A stretch of 64,000 bases of DNA from Strobilurus pachycystidiatus (GCA_019915135.1 JAHLMK010000003.1:1674001-1738000), one strand, 5' to 3'. Counted from the stretch's first letter, positions 1 to 11,446 are shown. The notes: generated by a model not told the origin, from the sequence alone. Numbers and translations: made by a program.

Positions 1-665
1 CGGGGGACGTTGTTTGTCTTCTGTTGTCTGCAATGAATAATTACAAGCCGAAGCGTCAAGAGGAAAACCAAGACACGTACGGAAGATTGCTGGTAAGAGA
101 CCTGGGCTATACGCTGCCAATCCGATTGACCTGCTTGATATTAAGTATCTGACGATGGTCCGAGAGCTTCGAATGAACTGCCTGACAACCTGAACAATTG
201 TCCCAGTTGCATGATAATAGGTTAGTTCAGGTTCGTCGATGGTGCAATGAGGAGCAAGAAGACAAGGGGATCTGTCATGCAGGCCTTGTCGACGCTATTG
301 TGAGTCAGTCTAGATAAACTCATCAGGCAATGACTCTTCTTACCGGTGGTAAAATGAATACGGATGTCTATGACAGTAATAAGTACATACAAGCTAGCTC
401 GGCGCAGAGGGTCCATGATGTGGCAGGTCGGACGCCTCCAGCGCTCAGTCCGTTTGACTTACTTGAGTACGCATGATGGTCCGACTACTGAGAGGCGAGC
501 TAGGGAGTGCAATCAATCATGATTGGTGGGCGGCGGGTCGCGCTGATGGCAGGTCCAGGGCGCGTTGCTGAAAGGAGACTCGGATTGGCATGCCACCACG
601 GCCATCACCTGGCCATCACTACTTTTACAAGTCCGACTGTCCGAGACTGCGAGACACCTGCCAGC
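1..665. other. Left flank, remnant of an F-box gene upstream block
   Basis: No gene is supported here. Bases about 1-340 resemble the upstream regions of the F-box genes at 8966-9250, 14947-15260 and 17192-17480. Shared landmarks include GATTGCTGGTAAGAG, ATTAAGTATSTGACGATGG-type wording and GTTCAGGTTSGTCGATG. In the other copies this block lies directly 5' of a minus-strand F-box gene, so another family member probably starts just left of the window. Bases about 340-665 show nothing recognisable. Confidence 0.5.
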
Positions 666-667
666 TA

Positions 668-1052
668 CTATCAGTCACCCGGGTCTGAATAGTCACCTAG
701 TAATGAATAATTCCGCTATATTTCAATTTCCACTCCCTCACTCGCCTCAGATTGACACGGAATGAGTAGTATACATTGAAACACACCTATGAATACAAGT
801 TTCATGAGAATCAATGCAGTAGTGCAGTCTGAGTACGCGATGAAAGTTTGATGCTGACATAATCCATGTCAGATTTTGTCTCGCATCTCTATAGCTTGTC
901 AGTTGCAGTATACATTATTCCTTTTGTACAGACATGCAAATGGATGTATACTACAGCTTAGAAAAAAGATCGGTGCGCTCTGGGGCTATAGACGACTGTT
1001 CCTGGCCAATTATTCACTTCTAGGTGATTATTCAGACCCAGGTGACTGATAG
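668..1052. mobile_element. MITE with 45-bp inverted repeats and TA target duplication
   Basis: A 385-bp element is bounded by inverted repeats that begin CTATCAGTCACC at 668 and end GGTGACTGATAG at 1052. The repeats run about 45 bp with a handful of mismatches. TA occurs immediately outside both ends (666-667 and 1053-1054), the target duplication of Tc1/mariner-type elements. No coding capacity is visible, so it is non-autonomous. It sits exactly at the left terminus of the hAT element: removing it and one TA joins the flank directly to AGTGTTGCCGC. It is therefore a nested insertion into the hAT end. Confidence 0.8.
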
Positions 1053-1510
1053 TAGTGTTGCCGCAAGGTCGAGGTAGCTCGGACCCTGAACTCGACTCGA
1101 CTCGCTCGATGACGGAAAAGGCAAGCGAGGAAAACGAGTTCTGATGGGGCCTTCCTTGCCCTTTACCTCACTGCCATATTGGGGCTGGCGCTTGATGCGC
1201 GGAGTTTGATACCGTACTTAACATCTTACCGCCACTACTACTACTTTATCGACACGAATATCAAGATTTTTGGACTACTAGACTTCGGGGTGAAGAGCGC
1301 AAGTCAGGGTGGCCGTCGCCTTCGCCTCTTTATAGTTTCTGCGGGTGGCTGTGCCCGACGGCCGATTGTTTATGGATCGGGAAACGTGATGCAGCGACGC
1401 GACGCGCGACGCGTCGGTGCCTGGAATGGCGGGTACATAAAGCGGCGGACCGTCATTTCTGACGGAGCTGATCACTATCTACCCTCCCCGCGGGACTGCG
1501 ACGTGCATGC

Positions 1511-4500
1511 ATGGCGTCCGATGGTGATATCTGCAATACATGTCAGCACACCTTCTGTATCTGCCCAACTCCTCCCTCAACTCCATCCGCATCCACATTC
1601 GCCTCTCCATCGTCTCAATCTCCTGCACCGCCGGCTGGCTTCCAGTCGCATGAGGCGTACCAGGCTTGGTGGCATCATCAGCAACTTCAGCAACAGCAGC
1701 AGCAGTGGTACTACCAGCAGCAGCAGCAGCAGTATCAGCAGCAGCAGCAGTATCAGCAGCAGCAGCAGCTTCACGCGTCGCAGGCAGGCCAACCCCTCTC
1801 TTTCATCCACTTCCCCTCCAACGGAGCATCTGACGTCGATCCATCGCGCCCGTTTGCGGACTCGACTAATGGGACATCTACGCGTCGCCGCCCACGTACT
1901 GATCACTCAACGAGTTCTACGACAACATCCAATCCACGGCCTACTCGCCGGCGCCGCACAGCTGCCGCAACTCCTCCATCCGCCTCTAATACCAATCCTT
2001 CCATTCCCCAACCTGCTGTCGCTGGCGTTGGACCCATCAATGCCGATCCCGAAAACTCAGTCCCTCGCGCTTTTACGGCGGGTACGTACTTCGAATCTAT
2101 CGCACGCAAGAAGAAGTCCCCGTCCGAGGCTCGGACCAATGGCGCCTCTCATGTCTGGTACTTTGTTCGGGGTCTCGAATCTGACGCTCCACCGACATCG
2201 TTACCTGAGCAAGATCCCTGTTCGCGGCAGCGTCCATCTGTGAAGGATTTCTCGCATCTTGGATGCAGATTATGCAAGTAAGTCGCCTCTTACTCTCCTT
2301 GCACTACTATATTGACTCAATTCCTCAGAGATGGCGGTACACGATGGAAGAATGTGGATGGGCAGACCAAGGGGATCAAGAAACATCTTCAGAAGGTACA
2401 CGGGGCACTCTGGCAGACAACAGTCTTCCAGGTAAAGCTTAAGGGCTGGCAGACCGTGTTATCTCTGAAGCTCGATGGCTCTGATGATCATAGCGACGAC
2501 GAAGATGATACTGCCACAGAAGACTTCACGATACCGGGGTTCTATGATCGTCTCATCCGCTGGATAGCCGTCGATGATCAGGTATGCAATATTTCATCAC
2601 AGTGACATGTATATTGATACTGTTCACAGTCTGTTCGCGTCGTTGATACGCCTGAGCTACGTGAACTCCTCACTTATGTGGGACAGGGTAGTCTATCGGA
2701 CAAGGACATCCCTCATCGGACGCTGCTCACAGACCTGATCTTTGCATCCTTCGAGAAGGAGTACAGAGAGCTTCTCCGGCGTGTCCAGAACTCGGTCGGA
2801 CGTGTCTCATTCACTTCGGATATCTGGTCTGCTGGTTCTCTTCAGTCGTATATGGCTATCACGGCCCATTACATCATGCGCCTACCTAATGGCCGACTTG
2901 TTCTGCGGTCGGACTTGGTAGCCTTCCGTGCGCTAGAGGAGAGTCATACGGGCGTCAATATCGCGAAGGTTTTTCTTACGGTTGTCGAGGATATCGGGTG
3001 CTTGAACAAGGTACGTGATGTCCACTATACTTTGCATATAGCATACTCACAACACCCGTGATAGATTGGCATGATTACGCTTGATAACGCCAGCAACAAC
3101 AACACGATGATGGAGGAGATGGCCTCCGAACTCGGCAAACTTGATATTCCTTTCAAGGTTGACGGAAATCGGATTTGGTGAGCAATTGGTGATAGCGTCG
3201 ATGTTTGTTCTAACTACCCTTTCGATCAGTTGCTTTCCTCATGTTGTCAATATTGCTGTGAAGACTGCACTCAAGGCCTTGGTCACCCTTCCCTGGCTTG
3301 ATCCGGCTGTGTCTGTCGGTGAGGTTGAAGAGGTCTGCACGAAGTACTCTGAGCTATTCGATGATCCCGAGTATGCCGAGGCACTGACCGGCGATGTTGT
3401 TGCTGCAGCAAGGACTCTCGTAACAAAGTGTCGCGCCTCCGATCAACGACGCAAGGAGTTGAAGTCCATCATTGTCGAAGGAAACGCAAACGGTGGATGG
3501 GGCGAAGAATGCGAGCCAATCTCGCTTCTTCAACTCCTCAAGGATGTGGACACGAGATGGTCATCGACGTTCCTGATGATTGACCGCTTACTCGAGTTGA
3601 ACTTGGTGAGCTTTAGCTGTTCTCTTCACAGTCTTCCATGTTGTTTGACTCGGGAACCAGGCCGTCAGTAAGCTTGTCGATAATCACCCAGATGAGCTGA
3701 GTGGATCTGCGCTCTCGGTCGTCGAGCTCAATGTCCTTTACGACATTCGGGAGTTTCTTGGTTACGCTCACTCGGTCCAGGAACTCGTATCCGCTGAGCA
3801 GACTCCGACTCTCTGCATTGTCATCGCTCTCTACGAGCAGCTTATCGAGAAGCTTGAGAGTGCTAAGGACGACTTGCCAAAGCTAGCCTATGCTTTGGAC
3901 GCGTCAATTCTCAAGCTTCGCGAATATCTCGAATACTCACGGCGCGCTAAGATCTACAATCTTGCCATTGGTACGTGATTTACCCCGTTACTCTTACACG
4001 CAAATCTAAGTGCTCGATACAGTTCTCAACCCCCAAACAAAACTCTGGTGGATTCGTGAAAACTGGAGCCGTTCGGACTTTGCATCAGCTCGGCAGCATG
4101 TCCGTGAATCAGTATGTGTTCATCCTGAGGTATGCCTGTAGCTGATCGTGGTATAGATGCTGGAGTTCCGACGCAGCATGCGCACATCACCAGCTGCAGT
4201 TCCGTCTCATTCATCGCCTGCTCAGACAACGCCTGTACCTGTGCTTCGAACCACCACTGTGCCATCACTTGGCGGTGCCGGAGCCGCTGCTTCTCGTGCT
4301 CAGAAGTCCGGATATGCGCGCTTCCATGCTATGGGTACCAAGAAGTCTGTCTCCGTGCCCTCAATCTCCCCGTCATCGCCTTCTGCTGTCACTGCTGAGG
4401 AGCGTGACCGCCTTGACAGAGCCGAGGATGAGCGTGTTGTGGAGAAAGAAATCTTGGACTACGAATCTGAAGGTTTGATTGGTGGTGCAGACCTTCCGGA

Positions 4501-5346
4501 ATCGGTCTCAGAGGAGGATAGAGCGAAGAAATTTGCCGAGCTGGACAACTTCGACATCCTACGATACTGGGAGGTCAGTTGACTCTTCTCGGTCAATGTC
4601 AACCATCTCATTGCTCACAGGACTAGTGAATAGCGCGGGTATATGGCCGGGTGACGACTTCACGGCTGTATAGCCACTGAAATTCTAATCAGAATGGGTC
4701 AAAAAAGTATGCAAAACGATTGAGAATTGAGTTATCTACGCTCTGATCAAAATTTAAACATAATATGATCAAAACTGCCTATTCTATGGGCTATACAAGG
4801 TCTAAATCGTGTCCGGGTACCCGATAGGGTAACCCGTGACACTATTTCGTCAATAGTGTTGTCACACTTTACTCAAATTGGATGAAAACTTGATTACAAT
4901 GTAACTAGACCAGTTCTTGACCGTTTTGCTTACTTTTTTGACCTACCCTGGATAGAATTTTGATGGCTATTCAGCCATCAGTGATCTAGGGCACCCGACC
5001 CGCGCTATTCACTACACAGGACCGCGCGGCAAGATTTCCGCTGCTCTTTCGTATGGCCATGGATGTTCTTCCTGCACAAGCATCCGCTGTCCCTTGCGAA
5101 CGAGTCTTCTCCTCGAGTAAAGAGACTGATGCTCTTTGCCGGACAAAAATGTCGCCATTACTGATGGAAGTACTACAGATCCTCAAGTACGTCTACCGCC
5201 ATGACCGGGTGTCCTACTTTGGTGATCTGGTATGTAATGAAAAGGACTTAGAATACGTAGATATTCCTATTGAGACTATTGAAGATCTCATGGCACGAGG
5301 ACAGATAGATACACTCGAAGCTCTTGTCAATTCGGCACGGGCATAA
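1511..5346 (+). CDS. hAT-family transposase, nine exons
   Basis: Cut-and-paste transposase. Exons are 1511-2277, 2329-2581, 2630-3010, 3065-3177, 3230-3605, 3661-3970, 4023-4111, 4157-4573 and 5020-5346. They total 3,033 nt and are in frame throughout, giving about 1,010 aa. The N-terminus has glutamine runs encoded by CAG repeats (bases about 1680-1775). A BED-type zinc finger follows, with CRLC and a downstream HLQKVH. Candidate catalytic acidic residues lie in SFTSDIWSAG and TLDNASNN, and CFPHVVN matches the hAT CxxH motif. The last exon carries the hAT C-terminal dimerisation region, with CERVFSSS. The penultimate intron is enlarged by a MITE but keeps a usable acceptor, so the gene may still be functional. 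Start chosen as the first in-frame ATG upstream of the glutamine-rich region. Confidence 0.85.
1676..1775 (+). repeat. CAG/polyglutamine repeat tract
   Basis: An interrupted run of CAG codons in exon 1 of the transposase encodes four glutamine blocks separated by tyrosine or tryptophan. Such tracts are usually length-variable. Confidence 0.85.
4624..5014. mobile_element. hAT-type MITE nested in the transposase intron
   Basis: A 391-bp element has perfect 17-bp terminal inverted repeats (TAGTGAATAGCGCGGGT at 4624-4640, its complement ending at 5014) and weaker subterminal similarity for about 100 bp. The 8-bp target duplication CACAGGAC is perfect (4616-4623 and 5015-5022), which is diagnostic of hAT-type transposition. 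No coding capacity is seen. The interior holds short palindromes around CGGGTACCCG. The duplicated target includes the intron's CACAG acceptor and the first three exon bases, so an identical acceptor now lies on both sides of the MITE. Confidence 0.9.
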
Positions 5347-5629
5347 TCACATACATAGTATTACATTACAAGCGTTATAATCATTGCCTAAGACGTGTAC
5401 ATTGGACCTCGCAGTGCTTAAGACTCAAGAGTTGAGACTCAATAGCGCCTGTGCGCGCGCCGCGAGCTCAAGCAGAAGTGCTCGGAGGCCGAAGTGCCGA
5501 TCCCATTTTGGGACATTTCCTCGAGGAAACTCGATTTGACCTCGATCTCGACTCGAGTTGCTCGAGTCAAGGTAACGCGGGTCCCCTTCCTTGATCTCAA
5601 CTCAACTCACCTCGCGGCAACACTACCAG

Positions 5630-7372
5630 TGCCAGCCCCATCATCTATCCCGTACTTTGATGTCGAGCTAAGACTGCTTCATGGACGCTCCCGACCCATG
5701 AGCTGGCCAAATCTATCTACATCTTGGCCTTCTTTGACTTTGACAGCCATCGAATGCACTCCGTCAAGGTTTGACTAGCCTGTACCGTCGTTTTCCCTGG
5801 CGCCGGTATAATTGGATACGCGCTCCTCGAACATTGTCATGGGAGCATTTTCAGGAAGCAGACACCACGGTCAGTCCCTATCCCGCCCTCCCCGTATTGT
5901 CGTGCTTATCATCATCCACCACAAGGTCGCTGCTCAAAGCCCTCGGCCAAAATTACAACAGTACTTGACTTCGCGCAGTGAGATGTCTTAGTACATCTCG
6001 CCCCACTCGTCTCGACAGTACTACCACAAGAGTTGGCGTACCACGCCGTCCCTGTATTCGACGATCATTTCGGCGCCAAACGACCCTCTCTCTACCCTCA
6101 GCCTTGTTGACCGGCCCAAGCGTACAAGGAGGAGCAGGACGACTCGATGAGGTCCGAGCTGAGATCAGTTCCGATGCCAGACTTCGTCTAGCTCACAAAG
6201 GATCTGATGATTAGGAGATGATTAGGAGACGTGCAAGGTTAGTGAGGGAGGATAGCCCGATTATAGACAAGGAGCACAGTTCAAGTTTGATAGGCGGGAC
6301 CCAACGACGATCTTTCTACTTGACTGGGAGGTGTAGTGGAGCATCGAGAACTTTGCGCCCTCGCTAATGGCGACAGACACTGACAACCAAGCGGCAGCAG
6401 CGTTGATACTAAGCGCCACCACCGGCGACGGATACGGCATTGCAGGCGGCACCAGCTCGGACGATTGACCGGTGCATGACAGCTGCAGTGACAACTCGTA
6501 TTTGACGTGGTCGTCGTATAGTATCACACTGATTGCGTGCACTGTAGGCCAATCGCCGGCGAGCAGACGACCGCGAGACGTGGACAAGCGATGACAGTGC
6601 CGATCACTGCCAAATTCGTGACCAAGGACAGATGAGGACGAGGACTTACGAGGACAAAGACCAGTGCGAGGACATATCACTGCGAGGACACGGATGTACG
6701 GCGAGGTGCGACGGCTGCTATATAAATGGATGAGAACGAAAGACGCTGAGGCCGCCAGTACAACATCTTTCTTGGACGAGGATCAACCGGTATCAACCAC
6801 TTGAACAAAAGATGACCAGCCCGGATGAGCACAAATCGAGTACAACTACGAGGCTTAAAGACGAGGACTACGACGAGAACGAGACGCGGACTACGACAGC
6901 ATCCGACGCCCAGGATAAAGACACTTGACGACGTAAAGATCGAGACAGCCGACGACGACGATGCCAGATCTGCCCAAAACAACGACAACAATATCCTGGG
7001 TGAGTGGAACCGACGTCACCAAGACCTTTGCACAGCAGCGTTCAAGATTTCCTCCAGGGTCCATTGCTGATGTCCGACGTTTGGTAGTCCTGGGCAGATT
7101 CGCCGATCGGATCTAGAGCTCGTCGATGCCTGCCACTTGATCAGAGCTTGGATAGTCAGCACCTAGCTCGTGCGGTGCACTCGATGGCGACCAGATCCCC
7201 GCATTCGTGATTTCTCAGCCTTGAGTGTTGGCATGTTACCGGCCATTCACTGTTGTAGGAGGACGAGAGCGATGCTCGCTGTCTGATCATCGAGGGCGCA
7301 TAGACTGAGCTGCAGAGGCATACAATTTCATGTATGTAGATACGTGATTAGAGAGTAGAAAGCTCGGCAGTG
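5630..7372. other. Gene-poor stretch
   Basis: No convincing gene. Short open stretches at about 5680-6210 (plus strand) look like a decayed coding region broken by stops, and a short acidic reading frame starts near 6811. I recognise none of them and would not annotate a protein. Confidence 0.5.
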
Positions 7373-8965
7373 TCATTCGGGGGGCACCCAATCTACACTT
7401 TTGACGCCATCCCAGACCAGAAGATTGACGACCCCCGAGCTCCATTTTCCCCGATTATCCAGCCAACGAAGGAGGTTCGGGTGAACCCCTGCGTATGGAC
7501 TCTTGCGATTAGCGTAATAGGCCGTTGCAGTGTCAATGAACACCGCAGACTCTAGCCGAGTTTTGAACCGCGCCCAAAGAATAGTGACGAACCCGAGATC
7601 GAGGAATGACCACTCGTTGGATTTAATTGTCAAATGCCTCAACCCTGGGGCAAACCGCCATTCGGTGTGAGGCCCTTGGTCAGTCGAGATCATCTGCGGG
7701 AGACAATGAGCCAAGCCCACTGGCACAGTCATGCGTGTGCGTAAGGAGTCTAGTGACTCGAAACTAAAGGTCAAGGATAGCGCCTCGAGGCAAGGCAGGA
7801 GTTGAAACAGTCGAGTTGCCGAGTCCACCGTCAAGATTGGATTTTTGAGTGCCAAAGACGTGAGGTAGCATTGCGAGTGTTGGAGAAGACCAATAATGCC
7901 GTCAAGAGTGAAGGGAAGCCGGTGACCGGTTGTCTCGTCCTTGGCAGATTTTACACTGAGCTTGTAAAGGTTGGGGAGGGAAATCAAGTCGAAATCTGCC
8001 GCCACCGTTGTATACAGTGACTTGAGATTCCTATGGATTTGTCGGGATGGAATCGGTGGAACCCGCTCATTAACACCGTAAGAATTGCGAAGGAAGCGCA
8101 AGTGGACCAAGTGTGGTTGTTTGGTGAGAATGTGTTGCAAGCTGAGCGTACAGAACTCAGACAGATAATCATGTTCCACGTCAAGTGAGCGAAGGCCAAC
8201 TTTGGTGGGTAAAGAGAGCGACTCGAGCCGGACTCCTGAAAGGTAGACCGTGGATAACATGGGCGCAAGCTCAAAAGTGGTGATGGCAGCACTGTGTGAG
8301 TCGTCACCTGGCGCCGGCAAGTCGGGGGAATCCTGGATATACAGCGTCTGCAAATTGGGAAGATGTCCGCGCACGCGAATAAGATCGTTCGCCAATTGCT
8401 CACTGAGCCGCCAAAAGTACACGGCCCTCCATTGTAATGATACCTCCATCATAATCGCAAGGCCGTCCCGGTTAGTTTTCCCCCCAGCGTCCTTGGAAAA
8501 ATTGATGATGAAGTCAATTTTATGGCCGCGAGTCCTATCAAGGACTGTGAGAAGGGCGGGTGCAGACATTGATCTCTTATCCAGACAGAGCTTGATGTCA
8601 CACCATAGGTGAGGGAAGGATATGGACGCCAGACGCCATCTGTGGCAAACTCGACTGGCCATCCAGAGCGAGTCGTAGGGATTCAAGACATCGAGAGTCC
8701 CAAGAGCAAGGAAGATCTCATGGAGAATCTCCAATGGTATACGCCGGATGGCAGATAGAACTGGTCGGAGCGCGTTCTGTAGTCCTTCCAGCTCCATCCG
8801 GCGACCACTGTCTCCGACAATAGTGGGATCGAGATGCGAGAGGGTGTTATCGCAGTCAGACAGCAATTCGTTGACAATAGCCTGCTCAAGAGGGGAAGGT
8901 GGGTCGTTGGTTTGTCGGAGGTCATGAATAGCAGCTGGGAGGGAAGCTAGGAGTGACTGTTGCAT
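7373..8965 (-). CDS. F-box protein, LRR-like (paralog 1)
   Basis: A 530-aa F-box protein of the basidiomycete lineage-expanded type, presumed substrate adaptor of an SCF ubiquitin ligase. A predicted helical N-terminus (residues 1-70) precedes the F-box, whose core IRRIPLEILHEIFLAL lies at about 73-88. The C-terminal part is leucine-rich with repeat-like segments. It is close in sequence and length to the gene at 13336-14946 and to the truncated copy at 16359-17191. The start is the ATG at 8965. The frame stays open upstream, but that stretch contains a likely spliced 5' leader (donor GTACGTC, acceptor GATGCAG) matched in the paralogs, so I take it as untranslated. Target unknown. Confidence 0.75.
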   Translation of the reverse strand: MQQSLLASLPAAIHDLRQTNDPPSPLEQAIVNELLSDCDNTLSHLDPTIVGDSGRRMELEGLQNALRPVLSAIRRIPLEILHEIFLALGTLDVLNPYDSLWMASRVCHRWRLASISFPHLWCDIKLCLDKRSMSAPALLTVLDRTRGHKIDFIINFSKDAGGKTNRDGLAIMMEVSLQWRAVYFWRLSEQLANDLIRVRGHLPNLQTLYIQDSPDLPAPGDDSHSAAITTFELAPMLSTVYLSGVRLESLSLPTKVGLRSLDVEHDYLSEFCTLSLQHILTKQPHLVHLRFLRNSYGVNERVPPIPSRQIHRNLKSLYTTVAADFDLISLPNLYKLSVKSAKDETTGHRLPFTLDGIIGLLQHSQCYLTSLALKNPILTVDSATRLFQLLPCLEALSLTFSFESLDSLRTRMTVPVGLAHCLPQMISTDQGPHTEWRFAPGLRHLTIKSNEWSFLDLGFVTILWARFKTRLESAVFIDTATAYYANRKSPYAGVHPNLLRWLDNRGKWSSGVVNLLVWDGVKSVDWVPPE

Positions 8966-9319
8966 GCTCCACGAGGGACGTTGTTGTCTGCATCGACGGC
9001 GATAAGAAAGATGAGTTGAGAAGAACACAAAAGACGTACGGATGCGACGATTGCTGGTAAGAGGTTTGAGGTATACGTTGCCACTCCGGTTGACTTGCTT
9101 GCTATTAAGTATGTGACGATGGTCCGAGAGCTTCGACCCATGGCCAGTGCCTGCTTGGCAACTAAACAATTGAGTCTCCAAGTAGCATGACAGCAACGTA
9201 CTTCAGGTTCAATGTTGATATGTTCACTATTGTTGACTAAGTATGATCCGATGTTGAGAGGTAGTCTCGAATTCCAGCCTCTATCGTCGGATGAAGATAA
9301 TCGTTCACCTTGCGTATAG
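8966..9319 (-). other. Upstream leader of F-box paralog 1
   Basis: This is non-coding upstream sequence shared with the other minus-strand F-box genes. A probable leader exon ends near 9040, followed by a roughly 50-nt intron directly 5' of the start codon. The block is repeated at 1-340, about 14947-15260 and 17192-17480. Confidence 0.45.
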
Positions 9320-9819
9320 AGTCTGGACTAGGTCAAGAGGAGCCCTGGAGGTGCGCCCCGGACTTTGAAAATTCGTGATGGCCGCGCGGCGACCGTGGCC
9401 GAGATTCAGGTGTTCCACTGCACAACTTTTCATATGTACTTCTTTCATTCCTTCCCTCATCGCGCCATGGAGTTTGCTCTGTAGCCAGAAACTCAATGTG
9501 TCTTTCTGCTATGCAATGCTGACCAGGATCTCCGCACACAAAATTTACAAGTTTGATCAGTTTGATGCTCCTTTTCTGCCCGCTTGTGTGTTATTTTTGG
9601 GCCCCATTATAGAGAGTAATATAATAATTGCGTGTATCAGTAAGATGCCTTGACTTCTGTAGATTCAGGGATTGGAACACTCTTAACAGAGGGATAGTAC
9701 ATTGTTGACTCGGTCCTCGATCCCGAAGCAGACACGGGAATCACCGAGGCAGAGCGGCCATCACTAAATTTTAAAGTCCGGGGCGCACCTCCAAGGGTCC
9801 TCTTAACCTAGCTCAGACT
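9320..9819. mobile_element. Candidate non-autonomous TIR element
   Basis: About 65-bp imperfect inverted repeats face each other. The left one starts AGTCTGGACTAGG at 9320, and the right one (read on the minus strand from 9819) starts AGTCTGAGCTAGG. Both contain GGAGGTGCGCCCCGGACTTT. The 370-bp interior has no recognisable gene. I could not fix a target-site duplication, so the exact ends and the superfamily are open. Confidence 0.6.
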
Positions 9820-11446
9820 AGTTGAGAGGCTGTATCGAAGCGCGGCGGCAATAGCCAGCGCTTTGACAACGTGCCGGCGGCTGTATTTTCCATCCCAACA
9901 TCGACCTCAGTCCTCGCCTGCTCTTCGCAAATACGCGCGTTTCGATGCTTCTACGCGTCTCCCTGACTGGCTGAAATATCCTTTATCAACATACCCAATG
10001 CCTGGTCGATTGGTCGTACCATATCAGCGCTTACTATTGACACGAGCAGTGCAAGCTGCTTCGCGTCGCCGGCCTCGAATTGATTCAGAGACAGTGTACA
10101 ATGTATGGCGAGTCAATGCCGGTCTTTTTAGAGTACAGCTGCTGACACTGGCTTTAGTGGTTAGAATATGAGTCGATCAACATCCGGTCCTGCCCAGCAG
10201 GGCGGTATTACTTGCCCCAAGTCTGATTCTAAGGCTGGGGTGACATCTGAAAGCCAAGGGGACCAAATTGAACAGGAGTCGCCATCTTTGGTCATATCCT
10301 TCGACGTAACGAACGAAGCTTTGCGCGCTGTGCCTCGGACTCATCGGCAGAAATAAATCTCACATTCGGGCTGGACTCCGAATGCTGGTGCGTGTGGACA
10401 TGACATATCCCATTGTGCCGTTCTTTGACCTTGTTCTCGGTAGGCACGTTCACTCTTAGTAGGACTAGTTCGTATCCGCCAGATGCTCCCTATTACTGTG
10501 CGCATCGGATGCTATTTCATGGCCCCCTCCACCGATACTTCTGGGCGTGCCTCATTCTTGAATAATCAACATCACCACAGAGCAACTCGGTTCGATTCTA
10601 TGAGCCATGGGACTATATCCAATCAACGAAGGAATATACGGCTCATCGTCCGCGTGGAGCGTGGCGTACAAGAATCATCCCGAACGTCCTTCTCTGCCGC
10701 GGCAAATGCACTATCAACGTAACCTTCATCACCGTATGTCTGCTGTAACCCATCTGAGTGCTGCCTTTCAAGGCTAGACATGATCTCGAAAACCACTTCA
10801 TCGCGGCCTGTAGCCACTTCTAGCATCCAAATTGTCGAACAGTGCTTCTTCGTCTTGTTTCTAGTCTCATTCCTCATTTCTGCCATCGGACGCCGTCAAT
10901 TTCCAACGGAACGTATTTCGATCAAAGTGTGGCGTAGCGCGCCTACTCTTCAAAACCGCGTCGTTCTCGGTGAATTTATCCTACTGATACTCTAAACTCT
11001 GGATACTCATTATACGTGTAGTTATGGACCGTGATAGCGTTTTGTTCTTGCCGACTGACCCGCCGACGCCATGTATCGGAATTGCACGTCCACTCTCGCT
11101 GATTGAATCTCACATTGGCCGAATTTCCTCCACACCAAACAATCCCCTCTGCACATGCTTCTTGTTGTCCTGCTTTGAGTGCCATTCTTTCGCTGATCAA
11201 TGCGACGTACATTGTTGCTTTGCACCTGTTTTGATTGACATGTGGCTGACCAAGTACAATGGCCGCTGGCTCTTTGTTGCGCCTTCACTCCTCCCACCAC
11301 TGCCATAACCACATCCACCCATCTTCGTCTATAGACGCCCATACAGGTGCGACTATTTGATCGTCATCTTGTATCTTTTCAATCTCTGACCTTTGTTTCG
11401 CAGAGAGAGCCTTTATTTTGCTGCCGGCCTCGTTTTGGCTCTCGAC
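9820..11446. other. Unassigned region with unrecognised short plus-strand ORFs
   Basis: Several short plus-strand reading frames (9863-10171, 10168-10356, 10483-10722, 10780-10995, 11024-11308) lie in a row upstream of the gene at 11447. Without homology I could not join them into a splice model with consistent frames. They could be exons of an unrecognised gene, a 5' leader of the next gene, or a decayed gene. Confidence 0.35.

Larger units (their letters stand above)
666..5629 (+). mobile_element. hAT DNA transposon (with nested MITEs)
   Basis: The element encloses a complete hAT transposase gene. Its termini share TAGTGTTGCCGC: on the left at 1053-1064 (its TA duplicated by the nested MITE) and inverted on the right at 5614-5625. 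Outside the ends, TGCCAGC occurs at 659-665 and 5630-5636, a 7-bp direct repeat close to the 8-bp target duplication expected for hAT. The right end carries about four extra bases (CCAG) beyond the inverted repeat, so the exact boundary is uncertain. Bases 1055-1510 are the 5' non-coding part of the element and 5347-5613 the 3' non-coding part. No other gene is seen in either stretch. Confidence 0.65.

Noticed and set aside
1179..2243. A 354-codon plus-strand frame over the start of the transposase
   Set aside because: It is the Ser/Arg-rich shadow of the glutamine-coding exon in another frame. The spliced transposase frame is the real gene.
4624..5014. Idea that the MITE inactivates the transposase
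   Set aside because: The duplicated acceptor allows exact removal of the MITE with the intron, and the summed exon length stays a multiple of three.
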